Assembly (NCBI GenBank): GCA_015075105.1
Contig: JABTUZ010000001.1
Span: forward strand, 1,871,001 to 1,935,000
Origin: Leptospiraceae bacterium
GTDB taxonomy: Bacteria > Spirochaetota > Leptospiria > Leptospirales > Leptospiraceae
DNA length: 64,000 nt
Direction: 5' to 3'
Each line of letters starts with the position of its first letter. Position 1 is the stretch's first letter. The position numbers were made by a program, and so were the translations under genes. This document shows, piece by piece, positions 1-7,274 of this stretch. Below the pieces are notes generated by a model that made no database searches, was not told where the DNA came from, and saw only the letters and a program-made list of their open reading frames with translations.

Positions 1-13
1 AGTTTACAGAAAG

Positions 14-106
14 ATGTCTGTTTATGAATATTTTATAATTACGGCATACGATATTATTGACCAAGAAGAAATAGAAATAATCGAGGAACTTTATGAAAGT
101 AATTAA
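14..106 (+). CDS. Small acidic hypothetical protein (possibly 5'-partial)
   Basis: A 30-residue reading frame starts at an ATG behind an AGAAAG sequence and ends in TAA. It is rich in Glu and Ile near its end. The frame is also open back to base 2, so the true start may lie left of the window. It overlaps the next small gene by 14 bases, the same tight packing seen through the rest of this virus-like module. No family is recognised. Confidence 0.4.
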   Translation: MSVYEYFIITAYDIIDQEEIEIIEELYESN

Positions 107-239
107 AGATAAAAGTTTTAATGTTCAATATGTAATTCCGAACAAAAAGGAACAGAAAGAAATTGATAGAATTATTGAAGAAACATCGAAAGAAAAATTA
201 ACTCGTGAAACATTAAAAAAATACAAAAAGCCAAAATGA
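93..239 (+). CDS. Small basic hypothetical protein, 48 aa
   Basis: The frame opens with ATG at 93 inside the previous ORF and closes with a TGA that forms an ATGA overlap with the next gene at 236. The product is very rich in Lys and Glu, probably mostly helical, and has a Lys-rich C-terminus (KKYKKPK). It has no membrane segment. The stop-start coupling on its 3' side supports it as a real gene of the virus-like operon. No family is recognised. Confidence 0.5.
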   Translation: MKVIKDKSFNVQYVIPNKKEQKEIDRIIEETSKEKLTRETLKKYKKPK

Positions 240-676
240 AAATTTCCACTGTTCCTTTAAAAGACTATAACCAAACCGTTGAAACTGTTTTACGACTTGC
301 AAGAGATTACACAATAGATTTGATTCCGTTTTACGGGATGACGATTTTCGCTTTTTATGATTATGTCAGACGACTTTCCTATATTCCTGATCCGGTAGGA
401 AAAGAAACTGTAAGCCGTCCTAAATATACTTTGCAAAAAAATTGGACTGGCGCGAGAGATTGCGACGACAAGACTGTGCCTATTTTGTCTAAAGCTATTA
501 TTTTGGGAATACCGGCGCGTGCGGTAGTCTGTGGAGAAACTGAAAGACCTCACCATATTTATCCAGAAATAAAAATAAAAGGAAACTGGATGGTTGCAGA
601 TGCGACTTATCCAGAAAGATGTTTGTTTGATAAAAAGCTATACAACGAAAAATTTAGAAAAGAATTTTATGTTTAA
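236..676 (+). CDS. Transglutaminase-like cysteine protease-fold protein
   Basis: The 146-residue product carries the transglutaminase-like core. A Cys lies in GARDCDDKT (about residue 75), followed by the helix GIPARAVV, a His in PHHIYPEI (about 106), and an Asp in MVADATYPE (about 121). This order of Cys, His and Asp with 'GIPAR' is typical of the superfamily, whose members cut or cross-link peptides or amides. It is shorter than most bacterial members and has no signal peptide, so it is likely a stand-alone catalytic domain. It is coupled by ATGA to the preceding small gene. A role in virion assembly or wall penetration is inferred only from the neighbours. Confidence 0.72.
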   Translation: MKISTVPLKDYNQTVETVLRLARDYTIDLIPFYGMTIFAFYDYVRRLSYIPDPVGKETVSRPKYTLQKNWTGARDCDDKTVPILSKAIILGIPARAVVCGETERPHHIYPEIKIKGNWMVADATYPERCLFDKKLYNEKFRKEFYV

Positions 677-808
677 CTGATTTCAAAAATCAAATTTCAA
701 AAAAAATAAAAAAATGTCCCTTATGTGATACTTTCCTGTCCCTTATACGGAAAGGCTGATTTTTTTTTGCTTGTACGATTTCTTTTTAAACTGTCATATC
801 TTGCATAT

Positions 809-1354
809 ATGCTAGAACTCATCACATTAGAAGGCGACAAAGTTTTTCCGGCTGGAACTGATATTGTTTCGGTTACGGGGAAATTTTATCCCAAAGAATC
901 TATTGACGGTCAACTTTTCGGGACGTTAGTCGTCGATTCCTCTATTGTAAAATATCCATACATAAACCAATTGAATGGCTCAGATACGGAAGACATTTCG
1001 CTTAACGGCGATTTTGTCGTAGATGGTTTTTCCTTGCCGATTGATAAAGAAATTTATCCGGATGTAACGCTTTCAGGTGATGAATTTTTAAATGGATTTA
1101 GCTTTGGTCGTGGCTTTGGTCGCGGTCTTGGTCGTTCATTTGGCGGATTATCTAAAGGGCTTTCAAGGATGGGACGTGGGCTATCTCGAAGCGGAAGAAG
1201 TTTGTCAAGAGGTTTAGCAAAAAGCACTCAGTCTGTTTCTAAAGGATTGTCTCGGACAGGGCAGAGTTTGTCACGTGGAGTTAGTGCTTACGGTAAAAGT
1301 CTTGGAAAATTTTATTCTGGAATCGGTCGCGGTCTTGGTCGTGCAGGGACATAG
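809..1354 (+). CDS. Gly/Ser/Arg-rich repeat protein, ends at an in-frame amber codon
   Basis: I place the start at ATG 809; an upstream alternative at 725 lacks support. The first 95 residues look like an ordinary acidic folded domain. From about residue 98 the protein becomes a strongly basic run of imperfect repeats such as GRGLGR, GLSRSGRSLSRG and GLSRTGQSLSRG. The frame stops at TAG 1352-1354. The same frame continues at once with LAKGLGQVG, which keeps the repeat pattern, so this and the next ORF look like one gene split by a single codon (CAG to TAG would restore it). The basic part could bind DNA or membrane. No family is recognised. Confidence 0.6.
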   Translation: MLELITLEGDKVFPAGTDIVSVTGKFYPKESIDGQLFGTLVVDSSIVKYPYINQLNGSDTEDISLNGDFVVDGFSLPIDKEIYPDVTLSGDEFLNGFSFGRGFGRGLGRSFGGLSKGLSRMGRGLSRSGRSLSRGLAKSTQSVSKGLSRTGQSLSRGVSAYGKSLGKFYSGIGRGLGRAGT

Positions 1355-1366
1355 CTTGCAAAAGGT

Positions 1367-1948
1367 TTGGGTCAAGTTGGTAGTCAATTAACTCAAGGTA
1401 TTGGTTCTATTGTTACTCAAGGGCAAGGACAGCCTCAAGAAGAAGAAGAACAACCAGAAGAGCAATTAAATGAAGATATACAATCTCAGGAAGAAGAATC
1501 AGATGAGCAAATATCTGAAGGTGAGGCCATGAACGATAATTTTCAAAATGAAGAAATTCCGGAGAATCCTCCTGAAATTAATGGTTGGGGTGATATAGCA
1601 CAGGGACTTTCTAATGTTGCTGGAAAAGTAAATTCTCCTTATGGACAGGTTGCGAGTCTTGGTTTGAATATTTTAAGTCAATTCGATAATAATAAAAAAC
1701 CAAGTCAAAACGCATTTGATATTTTACAAAAATTGAGAACTGTTCCGAAAAAATCAAAACCTGTAATTGTGAAAAAACCGAACGGACAAACTTCAATTAA
1801 AATGAAAACGGGAACACCAAATTTTAGATCGGATAATTCCACAGAAGGAAAGCCGTCTATTTTCGAAAATAAAGCGGTTTTGATTGGCGGAGCAGTTGTT
1901 TTAGCAGGTGGCGCATATTTACTTATGAACAAGGGAAAGAAAAAATGA
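1367..1948 (+). CDS. Acidic, Gln-rich protein with C-terminal membrane segment; continuation of the split gene
   Basis: This frame is the same as that of the preceding gene and follows its amber codon. There is no good ATG or ribosome site at its beginning (only a TTG at 1367), so it is probably made by readthrough, or was one gene before a nonsense mutation. An internal ATG at 1529 preceded by AAGGTGAGG could also start a 139-residue protein. The region is very rich in Glu and Gln (about residues 20-60). It ends with one hydrophobic segment (VLIGGAVVLAGGAYLLM) and a Lys tail, the same tail design as other proteins of this module. Its stop overlaps the next ATG. Confidence 0.55.
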   Translation: MGQVGSQLTQGIGSIVTQGQGQPQEEEEQPEEQLNEDIQSQEEESDEQISEGEAMNDNFQNEEIPENPPEINGWGDIAQGLSNVAGKVNSPYGQVASLGLNILSQFDNNKKPSQNAFDILQKLRTVPKKSKPVIVKKPNGQTSIKMKTGTPNFRSDNSTEGKPSIFENKAVLIGGAVVLAGGAYLLMNKGKKK

Positions 1949-2208
1949 AAAAACCAAAATTGTCAAAATATCCAAAAATGCCAAAAACAACGGCAAGCCC
2001 AGAAGTTTGGGAAAGATACAAGGCGAGAGTACTTTCAATTAAGGCAAGAAATGACGCAAAGATGAAGCCTTATGAAGAAGCTACAGCTTATATCGAAAGA
2101 ACAAAAACTTTTGTAGAAGGAATCAAAAATCCTTTCTTAAAAAAAAGAACGGTTAAGAAAAATAATTCAGTTAAAAAAATAAATAAAAAAAGAAGAGGGA
2201 GAAAATGA
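1945..2208 (+). CDS. Small highly basic protein
   Basis: The 87-residue product is dominated by Lys and Arg, with a basic N-terminus (MKKPKLSKYPKMPK), a helical middle, and a C-terminus of Lys/Arg runs (KKINKKRRGRK). It has no membrane segment. Such a composition fits a nucleic-acid-binding or genome-packaging protein, but this is inferred from composition alone. It starts inside the stop of the previous gene (ATGA overlap) and overlaps the next start in the same manner. Confidence 0.6.
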   Translation: MKKPKLSKYPKMPKTTASPEVWERYKARVLSIKARNDAKMKPYEEATAYIERTKTFVEGIKNPFLKKRTVKKNNSVKKINKKRRGRK

Positions 2209-2768
2209 AATTTGGAAATTATACTTTAAAGCAATTAATTAGTGTTTTTGTTTCTGGGATTGTTGGTTTAGCTAGTTCAAAAGTTATTACAGATAAAACT
2301 GGAAATGTTATTAAGGACAATAAAATTAGAAAATTGCTTATTCCTGCTGGAATTGTAGCAATAGCAATTTATTTACTAAAAAATAAAAAATTTGTTCAGG
2401 AGTCAATTGGTCTTGCTACCGGTGCTGTTATTGTGCTCGCTGGTGCTGTCTTAGATTATGTAGATAAAGACAACGTTAAAACTCAATTTCTTGGATTGTC
2501 TGGAGATAATAATATTGATGAAATTGAAATTCCTTTAAATAACTTACAAGAAGTTCTTGATTTTGCTACTGCTAGTCAGCAATTACAGGGTGAGCTATTT
2601 GGAAATGGATATACTGAAATAAAGGATTCAATTCTCGAGGAGCCATTATTAATTACTGATAATTCAGTTATTGAGGATGGAATAGTTATTCCTGAGGATG
2701 ATATTGATTCTTTGTATGGGGATTTATATAGCGAAGAAGACGATAGTATTTTTATAGAAGCGGTTTAA
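2205..2768 (+). CDS. Membrane protein with long acidic C-terminal domain
   Basis: The first 85 residues contain three hydrophobic segments (about 8-24, 45-57 and 68-84), separated by Lys-rich loops. The remaining 100 residues are acidic and hydrophilic, ending in a cluster of Asp and Glu. The protein therefore sits in a membrane with a large soluble tail. In a virus-like setting it could be a membrane-vesicle protein or a scaffold; neither is shown. ATGA coupling to the upstream gene places it in the operon. No family is recognised. Confidence 0.6.
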   Translation: MKFGNYTLKQLISVFVSGIVGLASSKVITDKTGNVIKDNKIRKLLIPAGIVAIAIYLLKNKKFVQESIGLATGAVIVLAGAVLDYVDKDNVKTQFLGLSGDNNIDEIEIPLNNLQEVLDFATASQQLQGELFGNGYTEIKDSILEEPLLITDNSVIEDGIVIPEDDIDSLYGDLYSEEDDSIFIEAV

Positions 2769-2802
2769 ATTTTATTCAAAATAAATAATTAAGGAAAAGA
2801 AA

Positions 2803-3519
2803 ATGGCAGAAGTTACACAAACAACACAAAGACAAACTAATCCAATGAGATTAAATAGGAAAACAGAATCGAGAGAACTAAATAAAACTGGTTCAGTTAT
2901 TCAGCAGGTGCAAAAACAAGGCGGGATCGTAACAGAATTGACTTCTGTTTGGAAATTGGGAACGTCCGAAAAATCGTTTAACTATTTTTCGGGTGCAGAG
3001 GCGTCTAAGTCAGTTACCCATTTAGCTCATTATAATTTTAATGGAAAGACACCGATAAACGCAAGCAAGGGAAGTATTTTAGCTTTTGGGTTCCAGTTGT
3101 ATGGTGCAGACTATGCTCAATTCGATTTTTCGGGTGGATCTACTGCTTACGGAAATTTAAACGAGGCTAGTAAATTTCTGAATCAATTAAGATACGAAAT
3201 TAAGAAAAATAAAATCGTTCTCCGTGAAGGATTGGTATCCTCTTTACATGAGCCACTTCCTCAAATTTTAAAGCCGAAGATTGTTGGAACAGAGCCGTCT
3301 AATAGTAGTACTCCAGTAAATGCGATCAGGGTAGAGAGTAATAATTTAGAAAACAAAAATTCTAAACATTCTCTTTTTGTACCGATTACTATAAATGGAT
3401 CAGGCGACACAATAGAATTTAATGTATTTTTACCTCCTGCTGGATATTCAATAAATTCAGATTTGAATGACTCTTTACTTGTGCTCAATGCGTTATGCGT
3501 TGAGTATCCCAATAGGTAG
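2803..3519 (+). CDS. Candidate major virion protein (beta-rich, soluble)
   Basis: A 238-residue soluble protein starting after an AAGGAAAAG ribosome site. Its first 45 residues are polar and rich in Gln, Thr and Asn, like a flexible capsid arm. The rest alternates short hydrophobic and Gly/Ser/Asn stretches, as in beta-sandwich proteins (for example SILAFGFQLYG and HSLFVPITINGSG). It has no membrane segment and no tail-protein motif. Its place, directly after the membrane and packaging-like genes and before two other beta-rich proteins, fits a capsid subunit. The family cannot be named from sequence alone; a spike or minor structural protein is the alternative. Confidence 0.5.
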   Translation: MAEVTQTTQRQTNPMRLNRKTESRELNKTGSVIQQVQKQGGIVTELTSVWKLGTSEKSFNYFSGAEASKSVTHLAHYNFNGKTPINASKGSILAFGFQLYGADYAQFDFSGGSTAYGNLNEASKFLNQLRYEIKKNKIVLREGLVSSLHEPLPQILKPKIVGTEPSNSSTPVNAIRVESNNLENKNSKHSLFVPITINGSGDTIEFNVFLPPAGYSINSDLNDSLLVLNALCVEYPNR

Positions 3520-3526
3520 TTTAAAA

Positions 3527-3928
3527 ATGTTTGATAATACCGGGAAAAGTTATGTTTTGTGCGGGGTATCTAAATCAATTGCGGCAAATTCTGGATCATT
3601 GACTAATTGTATAACACTCCCGAATAAAACGGGAAGTGATGTTGTAATTCGAGGATTTATTATTAAATACAAATCTGGTTTAGACGATTGCTTGATTGAT
3701 TTTTCTACTCCGTCGAGCAAGAATGATCCATTATTTTTTGGTCAGATTGAACTTGGTGGAATTGGTGTCGTTCGTGGCACAGGCAATTTTGAATTTCTTT
3801 TTATACCGGGCACTACAAGCGAGATCAAGCGAGGTGAGAATTTAGATATATTAATTCAGACTTTTAATGAGCCAATTGCTCAAAGAGATATATCTATAAT
3901 TTGTTTGGTGATAGAAAAAAAGGTGTAA
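3527..3928 (+). CDS. Small beta-rich protein, candidate second virion subunit
   Basis: I start it at ATG 3527, seven bases after the preceding stop, rather than at an upstream codon inside that gene. The 133 residues look like a single beta-sandwich: alternating hydrophobic residues with Gly, Asn and Ser turns, and an even length of strands (VVIRGFIIKYKSG, FEFLFIPGTTSE, ISIICLVIEKKV). It has no membrane segment. Its position right after the 238-residue protein suggests a pair of structural proteins. No family is recognised. Confidence 0.5.
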   Translation: MFDNTGKSYVLCGVSKSIAANSGSLTNCITLPNKTGSDVVIRGFIIKYKSGLDDCLIDFSTPSSKNDPLFFGQIELGGIGVVRGTGNFEFLFIPGTTSEIKRGENLDILIQTFNEPIAQRDISIICLVIEKKV

Positions 3929-3932
3929 AAAT

Positions 3933-4571
3933 TTGAAAAATATTTCTCATCCATTTGTCTTTACTCAATCATATCGGCGGGTGGATGAGTTAGATTCTCC
4001 TAACGAATTTCCGATTTTTTCAGAAACTTTTTCTATTTCTAAAATCTATATCGAGTCAATCGAAGAAATTGTAATAAGAAATGTCCTTATTCAAGCGTAT
4101 TTTTTCAGATCTAAACAAGCCCTTGAAAATCCGGTGAATCTTGCCATTTTGTGTGGTGATAATATAGAGGAAAAGCTTGTTACTCCGTTTAATAAAATTA
4201 TAGATTTTGCAAAGGGGACATTTGAATTATTTCCTTCTGAATATGAAATTTATATACCGCCGCAGGACATGATCGGATCATTTCCGTATAGAGTTGGCTA
4301 TCAAGCACAGTTGGAATTTGGAACTGATCCACAAGATTATTTAACTGTTACAGAAAGTAATTATTTTAATGCGTCGGCAAATGTATTGTTACGTGATGAA
4401 ACAATTGCCCAATATTATTTAGTTCAGGGAGCTACATTTTCAGATAATAGAGAAATATTAATTAAGAATTCTAATCAATCTCAATTTTTATACATAATTC
4501 CTTTTGTTCCGAAGATTCAAAAAACGTTATTGGCATCATCAGGACGTATTAATTTTGAGGTAGATTTTTAA
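3933..4571 (+). CDS. Hypothetical soluble protein, candidate structural or vertex protein
   Basis: The likely start is TTG 3933, eight bases after AAAAAGGTG; no closer ATG exists. The 212-residue product has no signal peptide or membrane segment and reads as a mixed, mainly beta protein with many Phe, Tyr and Ile residues. Its end touches the ATG of the fibre gene (TAA followed directly by ATG). In phages the gene before a fibre often encodes an attachment protein, so a vertex or baseplate-like role is possible, but this is inference. No family is recognised. Confidence 0.5.
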   Translation: MKNISHPFVFTQSYRRVDELDSPNEFPIFSETFSISKIYIESIEEIVIRNVLIQAYFFRSKQALENPVNLAILCGDNIEEKLVTPFNKIIDFAKGTFELFPSEYEIYIPPQDMIGSFPYRVGYQAQLEFGTDPQDYLTVTESNYFNASANVLLRDETIAQYYLVQGATFSDNREILIKNSNQSQFLYIIPFVPKIQKTLLASSGRINFEVDF

Positions 4572-5333
4572 ATGCTTAGTTATACCGCCGGAGATCGTCC
4601 AAATATAGAATTTCCTGATAGTGAATCGTATATTAATGTGATCATACATGACAACGATATTGATATTGATAATCGAATTGTGTGTGAGTCAGATTTATAC
4701 GAATACATGAACGAAGAGCAAATTATCAGGCAGAATAGAGATTTAGAATTACTTGAAATTACTAACAATTTGTCGCAGAGAATTAGCAATTTAATATCGG
4801 GTGGCGATATCCCTGTAGATAATGATGAGAATGGTTGGCAGGTATATTTACAGGATTTTTATGAAATGCTCTGTTCGGATCAGATAGACGGATTAGACCA
4901 ACGACTAAATTTTATGATAGGAATTTTGTCCGAGAAAATTAATACTGTTATAGCAGGGGTCGGAACAGGAATTACAATTGATACGTCAAATCCACAAATT
5001 CCGGTAATATCACAAAATAGACCGCATTGGAATAATATACAAGGAATTCCGAATGAAATAATAGACATAGAATTAGCGATAGCTAACAAAGTTGATATAA
5101 CTGATTCTCGGTTGACTGATTCAAGAAATCCATTACCACATAATCATAATGATAGTTATTATACTAAAACTGAAATTAATACTTCTCTTGCAAGTAAAGT
5201 TGATTTTTTTGATTCAAGACTGACTGATTCAAGAAATCCGTTGCCGCATAATCATGATTCACAGTATTATACTAAAACGGAAATAGGCTTTTATTCTGAT
5301 TTTATAACTGAATTCGAGAACGGTTTATTGTGA
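4572..5333 (+). CDS. Phage fibre-like protein with repeated NPLPHNH motifs
   Basis: A 253-residue protein. The first 130 residues are unlike anything I recognise. The C-terminal part carries two near-identical repeats, LTDSRNPLPHNH followed by YYTKTEI, at about residues 180-205 and 220-245. Repeats with this 'R-P-L-P-H-H-...-Y-T-K-T-E' pattern are common in the shafts of bacteriophage tail fibres, where they trimerise. It overlaps the collar-domain gene by a GTGA junction, so the two proteins probably assemble together as a receptor-binding spike. Confidence 0.72.
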   Translation: MLSYTAGDRPNIEFPDSESYINVIIHDNDIDIDNRIVCESDLYEYMNEEQIIRQNRDLELLEITNNLSQRISNLISGGDIPVDNDENGWQVYLQDFYEMLCSDQIDGLDQRLNFMIGILSEKINTVIAGVGTGITIDTSNPQIPVISQNRPHWNNIQGIPNEIIDIELAIANKVDITDSRLTDSRNPLPHNHNDSYYTKTEINTSLASKVDFFDSRLTDSRNPLPHNHDSQYYTKTEIGFYSDFITEFENGLL

Positions 5334-5935
5334 ATATTCTAGAATTAATTGCTTCTCGATTAAAAACTGAATTTAATAGAATTCAAAACCAAATTAATTC
5401 GATTAATGTAAGTGCTTCTTTTCCTTCAGGAATTATATTTTCTTACGGCGGAACTACTCCACCGATAGGGTTTTTATTTTGTGACGGTTCAGAGGTTGGT
5501 CGTGATTCTTATTCTAATTTGTTTTCTGTAATTGGAACTACTTTCGGGGTGGGGAATGCCTCTACAACGTTCAATTTACCTGATTTACGAGGTAGATTTA
5601 TTAGGTATAGAGATGATGGAACAGGAAGAGATATTGATGTTCTATTACGAGTAGGGACAAACGGCGGTAATATTGGTGATAATGTAGGTTCGTTACAGGA
5701 TGATGAAAACAGGGTTCATTCTCACGAATTGAACGATCCGGGGCATAATCATATTTATGCTGATAATTGTGTTTATTCGTTTGCTCCAAACGGATATTTG
5801 AATGTTTATCCGAATTGTGGCTCTATTGATGTTTCTCGTTCAACTAATATGGCAACTACAAATATTTCAATTCTGGAATCAGGCTCAGAATCACGTCCTA
5901 AAAATATTTATTTGAATGGAATAATTTCAATATGA
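5330..5935 (+). CDS. Phage Tail Collar domain protein
   Basis: The start is the GTG at 5330, coupled to the upstream stop. The core from about residue 33 to 85 fits the Phage Tail Collar domain (PF07484): TTPPIGFLFCDGSEV, then TFGVGNASTTFNLPDLRGRF. The C-terminus ends RPKNIYLNGIISI, the usual ending of these proteins (R-P-x-N-x-x-L). Collar proteins form the knob of fibres and bind the host surface. His-rich stretches (HSHELNDPGHNH) may bind metal ions. Together with the preceding gene it makes a complete two-part fibre. Confidence 0.82.
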   Translation: MNILELIASRLKTEFNRIQNQINSINVSASFPSGIIFSYGGTTPPIGFLFCDGSEVGRDSYSNLFSVIGTTFGVGNASTTFNLPDLRGRFIRYRDDGTGRDIDVLLRVGTNGGNIGDNVGSLQDDENRVHSHELNDPGHNHIYADNCVYSFAPNGYLNVYPNCGSIDVSRSTNMATTNISILESGSESRPKNIYLNGIISI

Positions 5936-6000
5936 ATATTAAAAAAACAAAACTTAGTTTTTCGGATAAAAATTTTCGTCTTCCGGGTATTTTTATTTAA
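5932..6000 (+). CDS. Tiny ORF and low-complexity stretch after the collar gene
   Basis: A 22-residue frame starts at an ATG overlapping the collar gene stop. Between it and 6143 the DNA is very T-rich. One frame (about 6000-6146) encodes a membrane-like segment (FLFISFLGLVMFCAPYLLLLY) that ends in a TGA overlapping the next ATG, but it has no clear start codon. A second frame from a TTG at 6025 is also hydrophobic. I cannot decide which, if any, is translated. Confidence 0.25.
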   Translation: MNIKKTKLSFSDKNFRLPGIFI

Positions 6001-6142
6001 GATTAAAAAATTCCAATTCAGATATTGAGATTTTTCAACAAAAATTTCCGGGATTTTTGTTTATATCTTTTTTGGGTCTGGTTATGTTTTGTGCTCCTTA
6101 TTTGTTATTATTATATAATATTTATAAAGAGAAGAAAAATAG

Positions 6143-6367
6143 ATGAAAACTTTATTTTTTTTAATTTTATTAAATTTTTTTTGTGCTTCTTCTATTGCAG
6201 AAATTTCAATTGATGAAGCTTTCCGAAGTTTAAAAAAAATTCCAGAATCTCCAGAAAAAAAAGTTATTGAAATTGCTTTAAAACAATCTCAAAAAAATTT
6301 TTCAGCCTATAATACTAAAATAAACCAAATAGAAAAAGAAAATACTGAATTAAAAAAAATACTTTGA
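6143..6367 (+). CDS. Small exported coiled-coil protein
   Basis: A 74-residue product starts at ATG 6143 behind AAAGAGAAG. The first 19 residues form a signal peptide (hydrophobic LFFLILLNFF, then CASSIA), possibly with a lipobox-like LNFFC. The mature part is a Lys/Glu-rich helix likely to form a coiled coil. Small exported coiled-coil proteins beside phage lysis genes can act as spanins, but its distance from the amidase makes that only a possibility. Its stop overlaps the next start. Confidence 0.5.
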   Translation: MKTLFFLILLNFFCASSIAEISIDEAFRSLKKIPESPEKKVIEIALKQSQKNFSAYNTKINQIEKENTELKKIL

Positions 6368-6465
6368 CTGCCGGAAAGTGGCTTGGGGTCAGAAATGTTA
6401 TTTTTTCGATTATTTCAATTAGTGTAATTTATGTTATTATAAAAATTTTTTTAAAGAGGTTATGA
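6364..6465 (+). CDS. Very small single-pass membrane protein
   Basis: A 33-residue frame starts with a TTG that overlaps the preceding TGA and ends one base before the next ATG. After a short basic N-terminus it holds one hydrophobic segment (VIFSIISISVIYVIIKIF) and a basic tail (LKRL). Tight spacing on both sides and the shared tail design with neighbouring genes support it, although it is too short to assign. It resembles the small membrane proteins of lipid-containing or filamentous phages. Confidence 0.45.
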   Translation: MTAGKWLGVRNVIFSIISISVIYVIIKIFLKRL

Positions 6466-6466
6466 A

Positions 6467-6886
6467 ATGAAAGATAGATTTTTTATATATTATTCTGGAA
6501 CAGATAAACTTATAAGTCCGAAAACTGTTAATAGTATTAATTATGACGGATATTTACACAATTCAGAAAAAAAGCGTTTATCATTTCTTTTTTCTAATGA
6601 TGTTGAAAAAGGAAATTTTACTAGAGATTTTCAGTTAGGAAATAAAAATTTAAAAATTGTTAGGACAGAAATACAGAAAAATTCTACTAGTTCTAGTACT
6701 GTTACTCCTACAGTAGATCCACAACCTCAAACTAATTCGCTTATAACAATTAATACGACACCAAAAACGACGACAACACCGACACAAAAACAAGAAACTG
6801 GTTCAAATTCCATTTTTCTAATTGGTGGGCTTGCAGGTTTAGCCTTTTTATTTTTAAATAAAAAAGGAAAAAAAAGAAGAAGATAA
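6467..6886 (+). CDS. Virion-membrane-like protein, DRFFIYY paralogue 1
   Basis: The 139-residue product starts MKDRFFIYY after an AAGAGG ribosome site. It has a folded N-terminal domain of about 75 residues, a Thr/Pro/Ser-rich linker (about 78-112), one C-terminal hydrophobic segment (SIFLIGGLAGLAFLFL), and a basic tail (KKGKKRRR). The next gene starts with almost the same motif and has the same overall layout, so the two are paralogues. Such proteins with a small outer domain, linker, single anchor and basic tail suit membrane-embedded virion proteins. No family is recognised. Confidence 0.6.
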   Translation: MKDRFFIYYSGTDKLISPKTVNSINYDGYLHNSEKKRLSFLFSNDVEKGNFTRDFQLGNKNLKIVRTEIQKNSTSSSTVTPTVDPQPQTNSLITINTTPKTTTTPTQKQETGSNSIFLIGGLAGLAFLFLNKKGKKRRR

Positions 6887-6887
6887 A

Positions 6888-7274
6888 ATGCTCCAAGATC
6901 GATTTTTTATTTACTATACTATTGGATCTGGAGAGAGTCTGGGTTATCCTAATTTTCCGGGTATTGTAGTTAATGAAAACGAAAGAAATATTTCTATTCC
7001 AGTTAAAGCGAATTTTACGATTGAAAGTCTCGTTGATAATAATTGGAAAACTTCTGATCCACAAGTTGGGTTATTAATTCGTGAAATTCAGTTAATGAAT
7101 AGTAAAAAAAAAGATTTTAAAATCTGGAAAACCGAAGTAAAAACAAATGTAAATTTTGATGAAACTACTGAATTTATTAAAGAAAAAACAAATCAATTTA
7201 TAAATTATTCTATAATAGCAATTTCAATTTTACTTTTTTTAAAATTTTTTACTGGTAGAAAACGTAAAAAATGA
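6888..7274 (+). CDS. Virion-membrane-like protein, DRFFIYY paralogue 2
   Basis: A 128-residue product begins MLQDRFFIYYT, matching the start of the preceding gene. Both share spaced matches after the motif (a Gly/Ser stretch, then IVR/LIRE-type strands). It lacks the Thr/Pro linker but ends with one hydrophobic segment (YSIIAISILLFLKFF) and a basic tail (RKRKK). The gene follows paralogue 1 by one base and overlaps the amidase start, so it belongs to the same transcript. It probably arose by tandem duplication. Function unknown. Confidence 0.6.
   Translation: MLQDRFFIYYTIGSGESLGYPNFPGIVVNENERNISIPVKANFTIESLVDNNWKTSDPQVGLLIREIQLMNSKKKDFKIWKTEVKTNVNFDETTEFIKEKTNQFINYSIIAISILLFLKFFTGRKRKK

Noticed and set aside
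1352-1354. Idea that the virus-like module uses a code in which TAG means Gln
   Set aside because: Other genes of the module (2803-3519 and 7271-7816) appear to end properly in TAG, right before or within the next gene start, so TAG works as a stop here. One event in one gene is simpler.
6025-6213. 62-residue hydrophobic frame overlapping the exported coiled-coil gene
   Set aside because: It overlaps the better-supported 6143 gene for most of its length in another frame, and hydrophobic frames arise easily in this T-rich DNA.
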